NCBI GenBank assembly: GCA_020746995.1
Contig: JAGPXD010000004.1
Span: forward strand, 1,860,001 to 1,924,000
Origin: Plectosphaerella cucumerina
Lineage: Eukaryota; Ascomycota; Sordariomycetes; Glomerellales; Plectosphaerellaceae
Length of the DNA stretch: 64,000 bases
Direction: 5' to 3'
This document shows positions 31,696 to 42,171 of the stretch, one piece after another. Under the pieces are notes generated by a model that was given only the letters and a program-made list of their open reading frames with translations, ran no database searches and was not told where the DNA came from. The number at the start of each line of letters is the position of its first letter. Position 1 is the stretch's first letter. The translations under genes were made by a program, and so were the position numbers.

Positions 31696-34202
31696 TTACC
31701 TGAAGCGCGACCTGCAGCGACCCATGACCTCGCCCTGGCACACCAGCTCGGCGCTGAACTCGGATCCGTCGAGGGTCAGGTAAATGTCAAAGTAGACGCG
31801 GTAGAAGGTGCCCTGGGGTGTGTCCATCCTCTCAAAGTCCTTCTCGAGGTTCTTGCGCGAGAGGTCGGATGTGAGGGTGACAACTTCCTTGATTCCTGTC
31901 GTGGTATTGTCAGAAAGGTCCGTCTCATCAAAATGGGCGGAGTAACTTACGGGGATCCTTAGTGTACTCCGGGCACGAGTCTTCGTCGCAAGCGTACAGA
32001 ATGTCCTCGTACATGAGAGTGGCGCCCGGTGCGACCTGGCGGAAGAAGGACACCTTGACGGGCTCGCCAATCTTGACCTTCTGGCCCTTCTGCACGAAGA
32101 TCTGCCGCGTGAACTTGCACCGATCCTTGCCGTCCAAAGAGGGAACGCGGTATGCCTCGGGGTGGTAGCCCTCCTTGAAGGGCTGCAGGGTGGCCATGAG
32201 GTAGTGGCGGCGAGCGACGCGGTGGGTGATGATGCGCTCGTTGATGCCGGCCGTGACGGCGCCCTTGACGATGGCAGCCACCGAGTCCATGGGGCGGACG
32301 ACCTTGGCCTGGAACTGGGGCGGGACATGGAGCTTGATCTGCTGGAAGAGGTACTCGGAGGCGCCGAAGCCACCGACGACGAGGATATTCTGCAGGGTGC
32401 GGTTCTGAGCCTGGATGGCGATGATCTGGTTCCTGACGAGCTCCAGAATACGGTTGACAACGGGCTCGAAGCACTGAAGGATCTCCTCGTTGGTGAAGGT
32501 CATATAACCCTCCTCGATGCCGGCCTCGGGGAACTCGGCTTCGATGCCGACGTCGACTGCCCACTTCTGGCCGTTGTTACGGAAGTCGGCCTTGATCCTG
32601 TTCTCAAAGTCCATTATACATTTGGCGTAGACTCGGCCCGCCGTCTTGGAGCCGTCGGGCAGCTTCATCTTGCGGATCTTGGTGCGCAGGATGTTGCTGA
32701 AGTTGCGGTTCAGCGCCGTCGAACCGCACGAGTCACCCGAGCCGGCCGTACACTCGGCGACGGTGAAGGGATTCTCGTCCTCGACCTCGTACGCGATCAG
32801 ATCGACGGTGCCACCACCGCAGTCGACGATGAGGATGGCATCGTGGACCTTGAGGTTGAGCAGGCCGGTCTTGGCACAGAAGAGCGAGGCGGCCTCGGGC
32901 TCCGAGACGAGCGTCAGTCTGTTATCATTCTCGTCGCGGAGGAAGCCGGCCTGGATGGCGGCGGCTCTCGTGGCGGCCTTGCCGGCGTCGTTCCAGATGG
33001 CGGGCACGGTGAGATAGTAGCGGATGTTGCGCTCCTCACGGTTGAAGACCTCGCCGAGCGTCTTCTGCAGGGCCGCGCGCATGGCCTGGCGCAGCTTGAA
33101 GAGGTAGTCGGCGGCGACGTCGATCTCCGACTTGCCGGGTGGCAGAGGCGGCAGGTTGATAGGGTCGATGTAGGTATTACCGGAAAGCATCAACTGCAGC
33201 TTGAACCATTCGACCTTCTGCACACCAGGCTTGGGGTAGCCGGTGGGCGCGAGGGCGTCGGCAATATCGGGGCCCCATCCCACGACCTTTTGGTACTGGT
33301 CATAGTAGAGGACGGTAGGAATCTAAATTTGCGCCTTGGGTCAGCCGCTGCCGGTTGGGTTGGGTTCGCCAATGGGCGAAGGCGGGGTATCGATCTGGGA
33401 ATTGGGTTTGGGTTTGGGTCGGAACGGTACCTTTTGCTTGTTGTACGACCCCGCACCTGGCCATTCGGTGATGATGTCCTCCTTGGCCTCGTTGTTTGTC
33501 GCAAACGCGAAAGCGACGCCGGAAAAGGTGGTGCCCTGTCATTCGGGTACATGGTCAGCTGTGTCCCTTTTTTTGCAGCATGCTGCTGGATCTGGGTGCA
33601 CTCACAAAGTCGATGCCGACAATCAGCTGGGCCTTACTCCGGCTGTTGCCCTCGACCTCGGCCGTTGGGTTACCGGGCCTGGCGCCGTATTGAGGACCGC
33701 CCATGCCACCTGGGGGACCTTGCTGCTGGGGAGGGGGCGCGCCATAACCGCCGGGGGCGCCGCCGTAGCCCGGGGGACCGCCCATCTGCTGCTGGCCGCC
33801 GATGGGAGGCAGCTGTGGCGGGTAGCCGGCGACGGGGGCGCCGGTGTTGATGGGAGGGGGACCGCCGACCATTTGGGAGGGTGGTGTCCTCGCGGGACCT
33901 TGGTTCGTGAGAGGGCTGGTGCGGCCGATGGGTGCGCCGGGGCCGGGAGGGAAGTTGGCGGAGTAGCTGGGAGGGCGGTTGGGAGCGCCGGGATGGTTCA
34001 TGGGCGACAGCGAGGTTGTCGAGGCGATGGAACCGGGTCGGAGCGGCAGCTGCTGCGGTATTTGAGGGGCACCGCCGGCAGGGCCAGCACCTGGAGGAGG
34101 GGTTTGGCTTGGGGTCGCGTTGGGATCCGGGGTCTGTATGCTGTTCGCGGACTTGCGTTTGCCAAAGCCAAAGCTCTTGAGGCGAGCGTTCATAGAACTC
34201 AT
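31696..34202 (-). CDS. HSPA12-like Hsp70-family ATPase
   Basis: Four exons, 33606-34202, 33431-33535, 31951-33322 and 31696-31895 (introns 33536-33605, 33323-33430, 31896-31950), 757 residues. About 190 Pro/Gly-rich disordered residues precede an actin-like ATPase: VGIDFGTTFSGVAFAF (phosphate 1, split by the first intron after DF), ILIVDCGGGTVDLIAYEV (phosphate 2) and ILVVGGFGASEYLF (adenosine site). A short C-terminal domain follows in place of a full substrate-binding domain. This is the divergent Hsp70 group related to animal HSPA12, whose fungal members are many and poorly understood. Nucleotide binding is expected; chaperone activity is not certain. The three junctions all restore consensus sequence, so the model is solid. 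The 562-codon plus-strand ORF here is antisense shadow. Confidence 0.9.
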
Positions 34203-36558
34203 ATGGGAGGCAGGGTATTATGAGAGACGGAGGAGAGAAAGGAGGGGGGAATGGGGGGAAGGGAGGGGTGCCTCGAATAAAAGCTGAAGGGCTGCGGGCA
34301 GGGCAGTGGAGGGCAGGGCAGGGCAGGGTCGGTCGGGGATGTGGCCGTCCGAGTCCCGCTGGTTGGAGGCTGAGGTCTCTTCGGCGGGCAGGCTGCGCGC
34401 GGAGGGCGTGCGTGTGCGTGGGTGCGTGGGCAAAGGTCGAAGATCGGAAGAGATGGGACGGAGGGGAGGGGAAGGGCGAAGCAGGTCGGTCCTTGACGGG
34501 GGTCCCGGTGGGCGCGGGCGAAGGACGGACGAACAGACAGACAGAACAGACGCAGGACCGTCGGACTGGGACTGGACTGGGACTGGACTGGCCTACTGGA
34601 CTGTGGCCTACGGGAGCGAAGAAGAGGGGGGCGAGAAGAAGGTCGGGGGGCGGGAGACGAGAGGTTGAACGAAGCCCTACAAACAAGGGCGAACACGAGC
34701 CGACCAGAGAGGATCCGCCGACCTCCGGTTCAAGAGCTGAGCTTGCTTGCTTGCTGGCACTGGGATGGCTTGCTGCGGGTTGTGGTGCAGCGTGCAGAGG
34801 TGGTGTCCGGTCGTTGGATACCTAGGTAGCGATGGAGGGGGAATGATGTGAAGGACTCGTCGGCGGGGTGGGAGGATTTGGGGCGAGCGGGGGCCAGGTC
34901 GGGAGCTGAGGCCTGAGAGAGGCTCGTTCACGCGCTTCAGGGACGGGACCCAGGGCCAAGGCGCAGCAGGACGGTGCCGTGTCTTGCGTGTGTCGGGGCC
35001 TGTCAGTCCAAGTTCGCCCCCGTCTGCGGCCCAAAGCGAGCCCTGCGCTAGTCGGTTATGGGCCTGAGTCCTGGGTTTTGGGCTCCAGAGTGTTGCTGAT
35101 CTGACGGGTGAAATCGCCAACTGGATAGAGATGAAGTATCTAGGTACCTGTACTGTCACAGGTTAGAAAAGCGTCACGGTCGGAGGCGAAACAAGACAAG
35201 ATCAGGCGAGGCGAGGCGATGGATGGACTACAGGTCGGATAGGACAGTGAAAGGAAGGGACTGGAGTGGGGGGTGTGATGCAGCCACCTGGGAAGGAGCT
35301 ACGCAGGACCAGCAGGCGCTTGCTACGGCACAAGTACACCCAAGTGCCGACGGGAAGGGAAGCTTCCTTACCTGGTACCTCAAGGGTGCAGTTCTTCGTA
35401 AGGATGATGCTGCGCACAAACGGAGATGCCGAGCTGCGGATGATTGATGCCGTCACCGGTTTGCAAGTCTCCAATCCGGGGTATAACTTCTCGAACGGTG
35501 ACGGGGACTTCGGTTTCGCGCGGTGAGAGGTGGGCGGTAGGACTTTTGGGAGGGGCGGGCGGCGGAGGCTGGGGAGGGGAGGCGGAAATAGAAATGAGGG
35601 GCTCAGGCTGGCGCGCTGAGAAGGACGGCCCAGGACGGGACGGTACTTTCAGCGCTAGCACCAACCTGTCGCACAGAGAGACCTGACCCTTCAATTCGAG
35701 CCAGGGAGGATGCTAAATGCGCGCCGGTTTCTTTGATGGGGATCAGCCATCAGTCGCCCTCCTGTCATCAGTCCTACGGACACCCTTATGTACATGTTAC
35801 GTCAGCACATTTGAGAAGAGAGGAACAGGCAAAATGCTGCAAATACGCCTTGAACGCCCAGGACAGCCAGCCCGTTTTCTGCTCAACGACACCGATGCAG
35901 ATCACTTGCGGGAGCTGCAACGGCCGGCGGTGAATGGCTTGACAATACGGAGTCGTGGGCACCGTGGCTGACGTTCGCGCCAGCAGCTGACGGCACTAGC
36001 GAATTTGGCAGTGTAAGGCTGAGCATGTGGAGGGGAGGGGCGGGGCAAGGGGATGCGACGCCGATGCTGATGGACAGGGGTCACTTTTGGTTGGGTCGGT
36101 CTTGGGCCATGCCGCCGGGAGCACTGCACCACTGGCAATCAGGCTCTGGTACGTGTACCCAGGTCGAGCAGCATCCAGCTTCGCACTGCAGGTCAGGTAC
36201 CAATGCTGGACATCTCTGCAGGCGGTTTCCCCTTCGAGCTGACCGAGCACTTCTGGCAGGGCCCCGAAACGGGGAGGATTCAATGGTGCGTGGAGCTTGG
36301 TTGTGTGGCCCCCAATCCCATGTCCACGGATGCCAGCCTGAGTGGAATGGTTTGTCACTGGGCAGCGACGGCCCACCGCGCACGGAGCCGATGCACTGTG
36401 GGTGATTGAAGTCCAGTGTGGTGTCATTGCGGCAGACGGAGACGGGACGACCTCCATTCCGACGACACGAGTCGAGGTTGCAGAACAACCAGAGCGTTAA
36501 TCGCAATTCAGCAAACGATGTGATTTCATGATCACTACAGCTGCGACTTCCTGTCGAT
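34203..36558. other. Intergenic, 2.4 kb
   Basis: The first 600 bases are purine-rich on the plus strand and hold the Hsp70-like 5' leader; an ORF of about 200 codons at 34220-34825 is a low-complexity artefact of that bias. The rest has only short ORFs without features. No RNA gene recognised. Confidence 0.5.
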
Positions 36559-38031
36559 ATGTGGCTGAGCGCCTCGATACCGCCACATGAATCCACAACG
36601 GACGGTTCAGTCTGAGAATTTTAACCTAGTCCCAGACAACTTCGCCAAACAAACATAGACGGATCACTTCCACCGCAAACAGAGCCTCAGCTTCGTTTCA
36701 TCATCGCTTGCCCTCACAGCGTTTCGGAGTTTCTTGAGAAATTATTGGCTGAAAGCCTTGATTGCGCCGTGACGAGCGACCTCGTCTCGGCGGACGGGTT
36801 GAACACGCACGATGGAGGCCTTTCATATTCCTCAGCTCTCGAAGAGGCTCGCCGATGCGCCATCAGCGACACCACGAATTCAAGCAAACAACTGATTGTG
36901 TCGGTGGAGCATGTGCATCAAAGCCCAATGGCCACTGCCATCGCTGAGACCAGGCCTGCCTTCCTCATCCGCGATCCGATCAGGGTTCTCGACTCCTGGA
37001 AGCAAGCTGGGCGACCAGATGCGCAAGAAACTATCAGCTCCTATGCGAGCATTCTTAGCACGATGGACCAGATGCCTTCGCCCGCCGTTGTTTGCGTCTA
37101 TGAGAAGTTTGCCACGCAACCGCAAGAAGAGTTAGAACGCCTCTGTGCCAGCTGGGGGGTGTCATGTCCCAAGACAGCAAGCAAGAAATCAGGTCTCTCC
37201 ACGATCCCCGATGTGCCGCCGTACCATCTTCTATCCAATTCTGAAAAGGACTTGGTCGAAGAGCGGTTGGGCCGCCTCTATCTTCGACATTGGCAAGATG
37301 AGACCTCCCACCTGCGCAGAGTACTCTCCGAAAAGACATGGATCGGCTTCGACCTCGACGACACTCTTCACGAATTCCGCCGCGCATCCTCCAAGGCCAC
37401 CGCCCAAGTCCTGGCTAAGATATCCGAGCGACATGGCACCCCCCTGCCAGCCTTGAAGGAGGAATATGGCAGAGTCCTTCGAGCCGGAACAGCTAATGCG
37501 TTCTCGGACGGCAAGACATCGTTCGATTACCGGAGAGAAAGATTCAATGCTGTCCTCGAGCGTTTCGTCCAGCCGCTGCCGCAGGATGAGCATCATTTCG
37601 TCACCGAGCTTCTTGAGTCCTACGAATCAACCCTGATGACCTCTCTCGAAACAAAGTGCGGAGCCATAGGCCTTTTATCGGCTATCAAGGACTTGGGAAA
37701 GAAGGTTATCATCGTGACAGAAGGCCCGCAAGATGCGCAGGAAAGGACGATTGAGGCGCTTGGTATCGCTAGCTATGTCGACTTCCTCGCAACGACGAAC
37801 CGTTTTCAAGTGGCCAAGACGGATGGGCTCTTTGGGAAGGTTCTCCAGCATCTGAACATCTCCCCAGCCGACATGGCGTACATCGGCGACAGCGAGCAGC
37901 GGGACATGGAGCCCGCCATGGCGGAGGGCATCTTCTGCATCCATCTGGCCGAAGCAGAGCATGTCTCCCTCGATACGAACCCGCCGCGGGTTAACACGCT
38001 GAGGAAGCTTCAATACATCCTCGACGGTTGA
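36559..38031 (+). CDS. Sulfotransferase-like / HAD hydrolase fusion protein
   Basis: The main exon is open from 36625 to 38031 with no ATG before 36928, so an upstream exon is needed. A plausible one is 36559-36604 joined to 36659 by a 54-base intron with a TTTTAAC branch but weak donor (GTTCAG), giving about 472 residues. The N-terminal half resembles PAPS sulfotransferases: FIIACPHSVSEFLEKLL (degenerate 5' phosphosulfate loop), FLIRDPIRVLDSW (3' phosphate motif) and VYEKFATQPQEELERLCASWGV. The second half is a haloacid dehalogenase phosphatase with motif I FDLDDTL, motif II VTEGP, motif III Lys in VAKTDG and motif IV IGDSEQRD, so the phosphatase site is intact. The substrate is unknown. The sulfotransferase loop lacks the usual Lys/Arg-Ser-Gly-Ser/Thr, so that half may not be catalytic. 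Confidence 0.7.
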
Positions 38032-38720
38032 TTTGGTCGTTGAGAGCAACCGCCATGATACCGTGCGATGTCTGACGTTGAACCGGTAAACGGGTAGCTT
38101 CCGGTAGCGCCGATGTCAACCAGCCGAAGCTTGCCCAAGGACCTGCATCCAGCTCGCTTCGGCTGAGCTGACAGTTCGAACAGCCGGCATCTGGCGAATC
38201 GGTTTTTGGGGTTGACGATGGGTGGAGACGGCGATTCTAGCGCTGGGCGGTGTGGTGACCAGGACTCTCCTTTCCAACCGTAGGACTTTTCGTAGGACTC
38301 CCTCCATCAACGCACGTCTTGGCCGTTTGTCAGACCGGTTCCGGATCCATCGTTGATTGGATTGATCGCCAAATCGGACCTTGTCCCTTTACTGGACTTC
38401 CGTTTCTTTCGCTCTCAATTTCATGTAAGTTCCGTCAGAGCATTTCGACGGGTTGCAGATCATGTTAACGTGCCGAGACCGAGCAAGCCATAGCCGTTCG
38501 TGGGCTATTCCCAGCCCGTGGGTCTCAACGACCAGGGTCTGTTCCAGGGCGCTCACCTCACTGTAGATCGCGTGGCGCAGGCCGGCACAGCCCCTGAGCT
38601 CCCTTGATTTATCAGTGATCTGACTGCTGTCCCGACTCTCGAATCCTCCTCTTTGCTGGCTGCTCCAGGCATGTCGTCCTCCCCTCGCCACTGTAGGCGG
38701 CCTCGAGTGACAACATTCTC
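38032..38720. other. Intergenic between convergent genes
   Basis: No gene recognised in about 690 bases. Confidence 0.55.
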
Positions 38721-40558
38721 TCAGGGAGCTTCCCTTTGTGGTGGCTGAGAAGGGACTTGATGAAGGACCATGCACCGATCGTCAAACCACATCTCCAACG
38801 TCATCCCATCCTTCAACCGAGTCCAGCCCGCATCATGATCTTTATCATCTGATGCAGAGCAGATCTGGACTTCCACCATTGGGAACTCCGTGCCAATTTG
38901 GTTAATCCTCGCCGAGCGACGAAAGCGGATATCGGACAGGGCCTCGCACGTGTCTACGGGGTCTACACCCACGCGACAGCTGCCCAGCGCCCGTTGTGCA
39001 CCACTGGTATAGTCAATGATGGGGCCTTGGAACGCCCTTGACTCTGAGTCCCTGTAAATCCAGAGGTGGCGGACGGACGTCATTGGGGCTGACGAAAAAC
39101 AAGGGAAAGCGCTGCGGGGGAGTGATGGTGTTTGAGGTGTCGGCGGCGAGAAGTCAAGGCATCGGCTGCTTCGTGGAAACACATGGCTGAAAGAGACGGC
39201 GGGATCGTCTGGGTCGAGATCTGAGGCCGTGTGGACTAATATCGACCGGCGTGAGGTGGCGAATGCTTTCGTGTCCAAGGTATCGATCCAGGGACCAGCA
39301 GTAAAGTCGCCCTGCAGAGAGGTGCGGAACTGAGTCGTCAGAAAACGGACGAAGTATCTTTGATCCATGTACTCATACTCACGCAGTATGTGAACTTGCT
39401 GTGGAGTCTTTTCACTCTGTATGCCTTCTCCCTGACGCCCACTACGAAGGGGTCATCTGCATGAGGGAGAGGGACATAGACCCATGTGATTGCGTGCCGA
39501 CAGTCTGGCTCAATCTGCTGGAAAGTCGGAACTGCCAAGGGCATCGCCTGCGTGTGGGCGTGAATCCGCCGGGTGACCCCCCCGCAAATGAAAAATGTAA
39601 GACCAAAACAGAGTGAAAGATCGACAGCAACGGCAACTGTAAGTAGGGGTATTGGGGGCCTCGAGCAGTCGTCGAGTTTTGGTGGGCTTGGGATGTTCCA
39701 CATGTGTTGACCTTTCGGTAATGGAAATGGGAGACGACATATTCCGTCCTGAAACTCGCAGTGTATGTCAGTAGCCCCGGGAATGAATGCCTGCCGGCCG
39801 GTATGTTGAGGCCGTGGTGAGCGATCCGGCCTGCTGATGGCTATGATGCCAGTTGAGTCCAAAGTCATGAGAGCCGGCAGCTTCAGGGGCTCTTTGGAAA
39901 AGACTGGCCGTTCTCCACGGCGCCATTTCTGTACAAGCGAAATGGGTGCCTTCAGCTTGAACCCGCTCATGGACTTGGCCATGGTTTCGGTGAGAGTCAG
40001 GACAGCAGAGAGGCGCCAGAGGAGACTCGGACCAAGATCTGCTGCGATCATGTCCAGGATCTCGCGGGGTAGGCGCATCAAGCTTCCGAACTTCAATTTG
40101 GCGGCCAAGGCCATGGCTGAAGGACCGTGGCAGCTTGCCATAATTGGAGGTGCCGAGCAGTCTCTCCATGGCTGTCTAGCTGTTGCTGCCCTATACAACC
40201 TGGACAGCCTGCCCTCGAGCGGAGTGTTCGCAATGTAGAATTTCCAACAGTCGAGATGTACCGTTGCGGTCTCGCTTTGCTTCCTGCAGGCCGTACAGTG
40301 CACATCTCGGCAAAAGAGAATGTCGCCATCAAAATGATCGTTGTAGACGTCCTCAAATGAGATGGCGTCGATGATGGAGTAGAGATCGGTAGACTCTTTC
40401 TGTGATACTGAATGCCCGTTCAGATGTCAGGGGCGATGAACTTGAAGTCATCAGTGTTGAAACATACCACGCAATGCCAGTAGGCGATCCCCTATCAGAA
40501 AGAAAAAGCCACATGCGCCGCACCGGGGCTGGATATTGACGTGCTGTACCTCTTCCAT
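38721..40558 (-). CDS. Cys-rich/F-box-like fungal protein with uncertain frame
   Basis: Best model: exons 40468-40558, 39446-40407 and 38721-39398, about 576 residues. Intron 1 (40408-40467, GTATGT...ATTCAG) is good. The N terminus starts MEEVQHVNIQPRCGACGFFF and continues with further cysteine pairs (CRDVHCTACRK, LDCWKFY), a layout seen in many uncharacterised fungal proteins ahead of an F-box-like helix, here LPREILDMIAADLGPSLLWR. The C-terminal part begins QVHILREYEYMDQRYFVRF. Between PHADDPF and that segment the frame must change: either a 47-base intron 39399-39445 with poor donor GTAGTG, or a frameshift. Thus it could be a damaged gene. Function unknown; F-box-like helices suggest Skp1 binding, but this is inference. 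Confidence 0.6.
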
Positions 40559-41213
40559 GATTATCGGGGTGACGCTATCAAGGACCAGACTGCATCAGCA
40601 ACTGGTGACGAGTCAAGTTGGGTATTCTGTGAAGGCCCCTTGTGTCGGATCACTGCCATAAGGTGCTTTAATGAAGGTACCAATGGGGTGTCGACTCGAA
40701 AGGAAAAAGCAACGACAGGTGGAAGAAAAGAGGGGGTGGCGAGTGTGAGGCTGAAAAGGATTCGCAAACCTGTCGGGGATCAGGTGTCACGGTATCACTG
40801 CAGCCAACCCACCGCGCCTCGTACAAACCGCCCCGAATCAAGAAGCAAGCGGCTAGTTTTCCCTTGAATTACCAGTGATATGACCCCTGAACATCATCAT
40901 CACTATCTATGGTTGGAGTTGAATTGAAAAAGACGCCATCTACTGTGAGTACACGAGAGCTAGATGTGGTCTACCTTTGGTTCGGCCCGCCACGTGCTCG
41001 GAGACTGTGACTGAAACGACGTGCGCTGGCAGCTTCTTGTTCTTTCAGTCTGACTAGTTGTCAAGGCAACAAGAATGGAATCGATAGTACCGAAGCTGAT
41101 TACAAGTAATCGTTCGCTTCTGGTCAGGCCTCCGGAGCCAGCTACAGCATCAGCAGAGTCCGCTGTCACAGACCTTCGCAGTTTCATAGACCTGGGAGGC
41201 GAAGGAAGCTACC
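40559..41213. other. Intergenic upstream of the 5S rRNA gene
   Basis: Promoter side of the F-box-like gene. Nothing else recognised. Confidence 0.55.
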
Positions 41214-41332
41214 ACATACGACCACACCCATTGGAAAATACGGGATCCCGTCCGCTCTCCCAGAGTCAAGCCAATGAGGGCCGGAGTAGTAGTTGGGTCG
41301 GTGACGACCAGCGAATGCCCGGTGTTGTATGT
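41214..41332 (+). rRNA. 5S rRNA gene (dispersed copy, possibly variant)
   Basis: The sequence from ACATACGACCA to TGTTGTATGT matches the fungal 5S pattern over its length of about 119 bases. The ends pair as helix I (ACATACGACC with GGTGTTGTATGT), ACCCATTGG pairs with CCAATGAGGG as helix II, and the loop sequences CGGGATCCCGTCCGCTCTCC and AGTAGTTGGGTCGGTGACGA followed by CCAGCGAATGCC are at expected places. The last part also is the internal control region bound by TFIIIA. A run of five T follows (Pol III terminator). Compared with the Neurospora-type sequence known to me, helix II differs on both strands in a compensating way, so the copy should fold. Whether it is expressed, or a pseudogene-like variant, is not known. 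Confidence 0.88.
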
Positions 41333-41336
41333 TTTT
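41332..41336 (+). terminator. Pol III T-run terminator of the 5S gene
   Basis: Five consecutive T residues directly after the 5S 3' end, the usual minimal signal for RNA polymerase III. Confidence 0.7.
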
Positions 41337-42171
41337 GGTGGTTTGACTTTTGCCTCCAGAGTCGTTCTCGATGGCAAGTGTTCACACGCCAGGTTGGGTC
41401 GGGAGTAGTGGTGAAGGTGGTGCTGGGCGGCTCGTACTTGGTAAAGTATGGTGCTCGACGGCTTGAAGACCTCGCGGCTCTCTTGAGGAGCAGGAATGAG
41501 ACTAAAGTAGAGACGGGGCCCTGGAAAAGTCGCAGCTCATTATGCTTAACCCTGATGTTTCCCTTCGGACGACAGTGGAAGGTGTCGTCTGATAAACTTG
41601 AAGCTCCCAGAACTGACAAAAGTGCCCGCGTATTCGGTAGAAGATTGGAACTAGAAGCCTGTCGATGGGGATATGAACTGCCTTCACCAGCGGATTTCTT
41701 GCCAAGAAGCGTAAATAGAAGCCGGTATAGCCCTGGGGAGTCCTGAGTTGGGCTTGAAACATATCTTGAAAAGGCCAGGTTTTGGCGATCCTCTGAGCCA
41801 GTGTTTTCGAGATGTTCCAGTTGCCCTGCAATCACGCCCGGGGTGCGGACCCCAGGCAGCCGATTACGGCAAGGCGTGCTCGAACAGCGAGATGATACCA
41901 CCACGCCCCTCTAAATGGACCTCCCTAGAGTTCCGCGCCTGCCCTCCGCATGTCTGCGTTCGTTCCTCGCACGTTCCTGCCCTCAGTGAAGTCCATTGAA
42001 ATCGCCCAGAGGCGGACAGATATGTGAAACAGCACACCGTCAGAGCATCGGATCCCAACTCGAGGGAGAAGCTACTTCCCACGCCTTCCGCTGGACCCCA
42101 AATGCGTCCGAAACTTTTCCCCTCTGTCAAATCCAGAGCAGCACAGTCTCGTTGCTCAGAAGCCCGTCGCC
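41337..42171. other. Intergenic between 5S gene and transporter gene
   Basis: Both strands carry ORFs of 70-220 codons here, but the longest plus-strand one (41075-41746) runs through the 5S gene and shows no domain. Last 150 bases are the transporter leader. Confidence 0.55.

Noticed and set aside
32162..33850. 562-codon plus-strand ORF
   Set aside because: Antisense to the Hsp70-like gene, Gly/Asp/Val-rich as expected for antisense of that frame; no own domain.
34220..34825. 201-codon plus-strand ORF
   Set aside because: Low-complexity Gly/Arg/Glu product of a purine-rich leader; no feature of a real protein.
41075..41746. 223-codon plus-strand ORF
   Set aside because: It runs straight through the recognised 5S rRNA gene, has no domain, and equally long ORFs exist on the other strand.
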